From Leucobacter sp. Ag1 (GTDB lineage: Bacteria > Actinomycetota > Actinomycetes > Actinomycetales > Microbacteriaceae), in assembly GCF_000980875.1 (NCBI RefSeq), contig NZ_LAYO01000111.1, forward strand, positions 145,907 to 209,906: a stretch of DNA of 64,000 bases. Reading direction: 5' to 3'. A program made the translations under genes and the position numbers. Every line of letters starts with the position of its first letter. Position 1 is the stretch's first letter. Below are positions 63,819 through 64,000 of this stretch, in pieces. The notes below the pieces were generated by a model. The model saw only the letters and a list, made by a program, of their open reading frames with translations. It did not search any database and was not told the DNA's origin.

Positions 63819-64000
63819 GCGGTGGTCGCGGTCGAGAAGGCGCTCGATCGATTCGGCGCTCCCGTCTACGTGCGCAAGCAGATCGTGCACAACGTCCACG
63901 TGGTGCGCACGCTCGAGCAGATGGGGGCGATCTTCGTCGAGGAGGTCGACGAGGTGCCCGAGGGCGCGAACGTCGGGTTCTCGGCGCACGGCGTCTCCCC
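63819..64000 (+). pseudogene. ispH: ispH (lytB) lacking its 5' end
   Basis: Open to the window end in frame with [18 protein letters not shown] and VHNVHVV, a clear match to the N-terminal third of 4-hydroxy-3-methylbut-2-enyl diphosphate reductase, the last step of the MEP isoprenoid pathway. About the first 20 residues, including the PRG-CAG segment with the first cluster-binding Cys, are missing. A TGA stands two codons before the homology (63813-63815). The copy should be inactive unless a different start or a second gene exists. Confidence 0.85.

Overview
The window is GC-rich (roughly 70%) with strong G/C in third codon positions. Gene content points to an actinobacterium, most likely in the Microbacteriaceae (Leucobacter/Microbacterium-like); the genus cannot be fixed from the sequence alone. 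It holds a short piece of chromosome, a complete-looking 37.6-kb prophage, a 23-kb conjugative-type island placed directly beside it, and a 5'-truncated chromosomal gene at the right edge.

Region 1 (1-2921) is chromosome, read rightward: the C-terminus of a DtxR/IdeR-like metalloregulator, gdhA, a secreted NlpC/P60-like protein and tRNA-Arg(CCT).

Region 2 (2902-40493) is a siphovirus prophage integrated in the 3' end of that tRNA, bounded by a 21-bp perfect direct repeat (attL 2902-2922, attR 40473-40493). A short rightward lysogeny block (repressor, ImmA/IrrE protease, tyrosine integrase) sits at the right end. Almost everything else is leftward: two HTH proteins; early and recombination genes (RusA, PD-(D/E)XK exonuclease, RecT); replication genes (HNH protein, initiator-like protein, DnaB helicase); two DNA methyltransferases; an accessory block of small membrane, lipoprotein and zinc-ribbon genes; a predicted potassium channel; HNH and terminases; a portal fused to a MuF-like domain; protease and HK97 capsid; connectors; major tail protein; tail chaperones with a -1 slippery site; a tape measure carrying an M23 peptidase; minor tail proteins; M23 endolysin and holin. 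Many neighbours overlap as ATGA or GTGA, so translation is probably coupled.

Region 3 (about 40494-63818) is a conjugative-type island, again almost wholly leftward: large serine recombinase, DUF4913-like protein, SSB, VirD4-like coupling protein, DprA, a very large sortase-anchored surface protein with a probable thioester domain, VirB4-like ATPase, SCO6880-like protein, VirB6/TrbL-like channel, two small VirB2-like membrane proteins, an M23 wall hydrolase, a VirB8-like protein, ParB, DUF2637 protein, primase-polymerase and an ArdC-like antirestriction protein. No relaxase was recognised.

Region 4 (63819-64000) is ispH lacking its first codons and the first iron-sulphur cysteine; an in-frame stop lies just before the homology begins. 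No 5' half of ispH was seen elsewhere in the window. Points of most interest are this broken ispH boundary, the serine recombinase whose C-terminus reads across the prophage attR, the prophage potassium channel with its own RNA structures, the accessory membrane block with a hidden plus-strand gene, and the thioester adhesin inside a transfer gene cluster.
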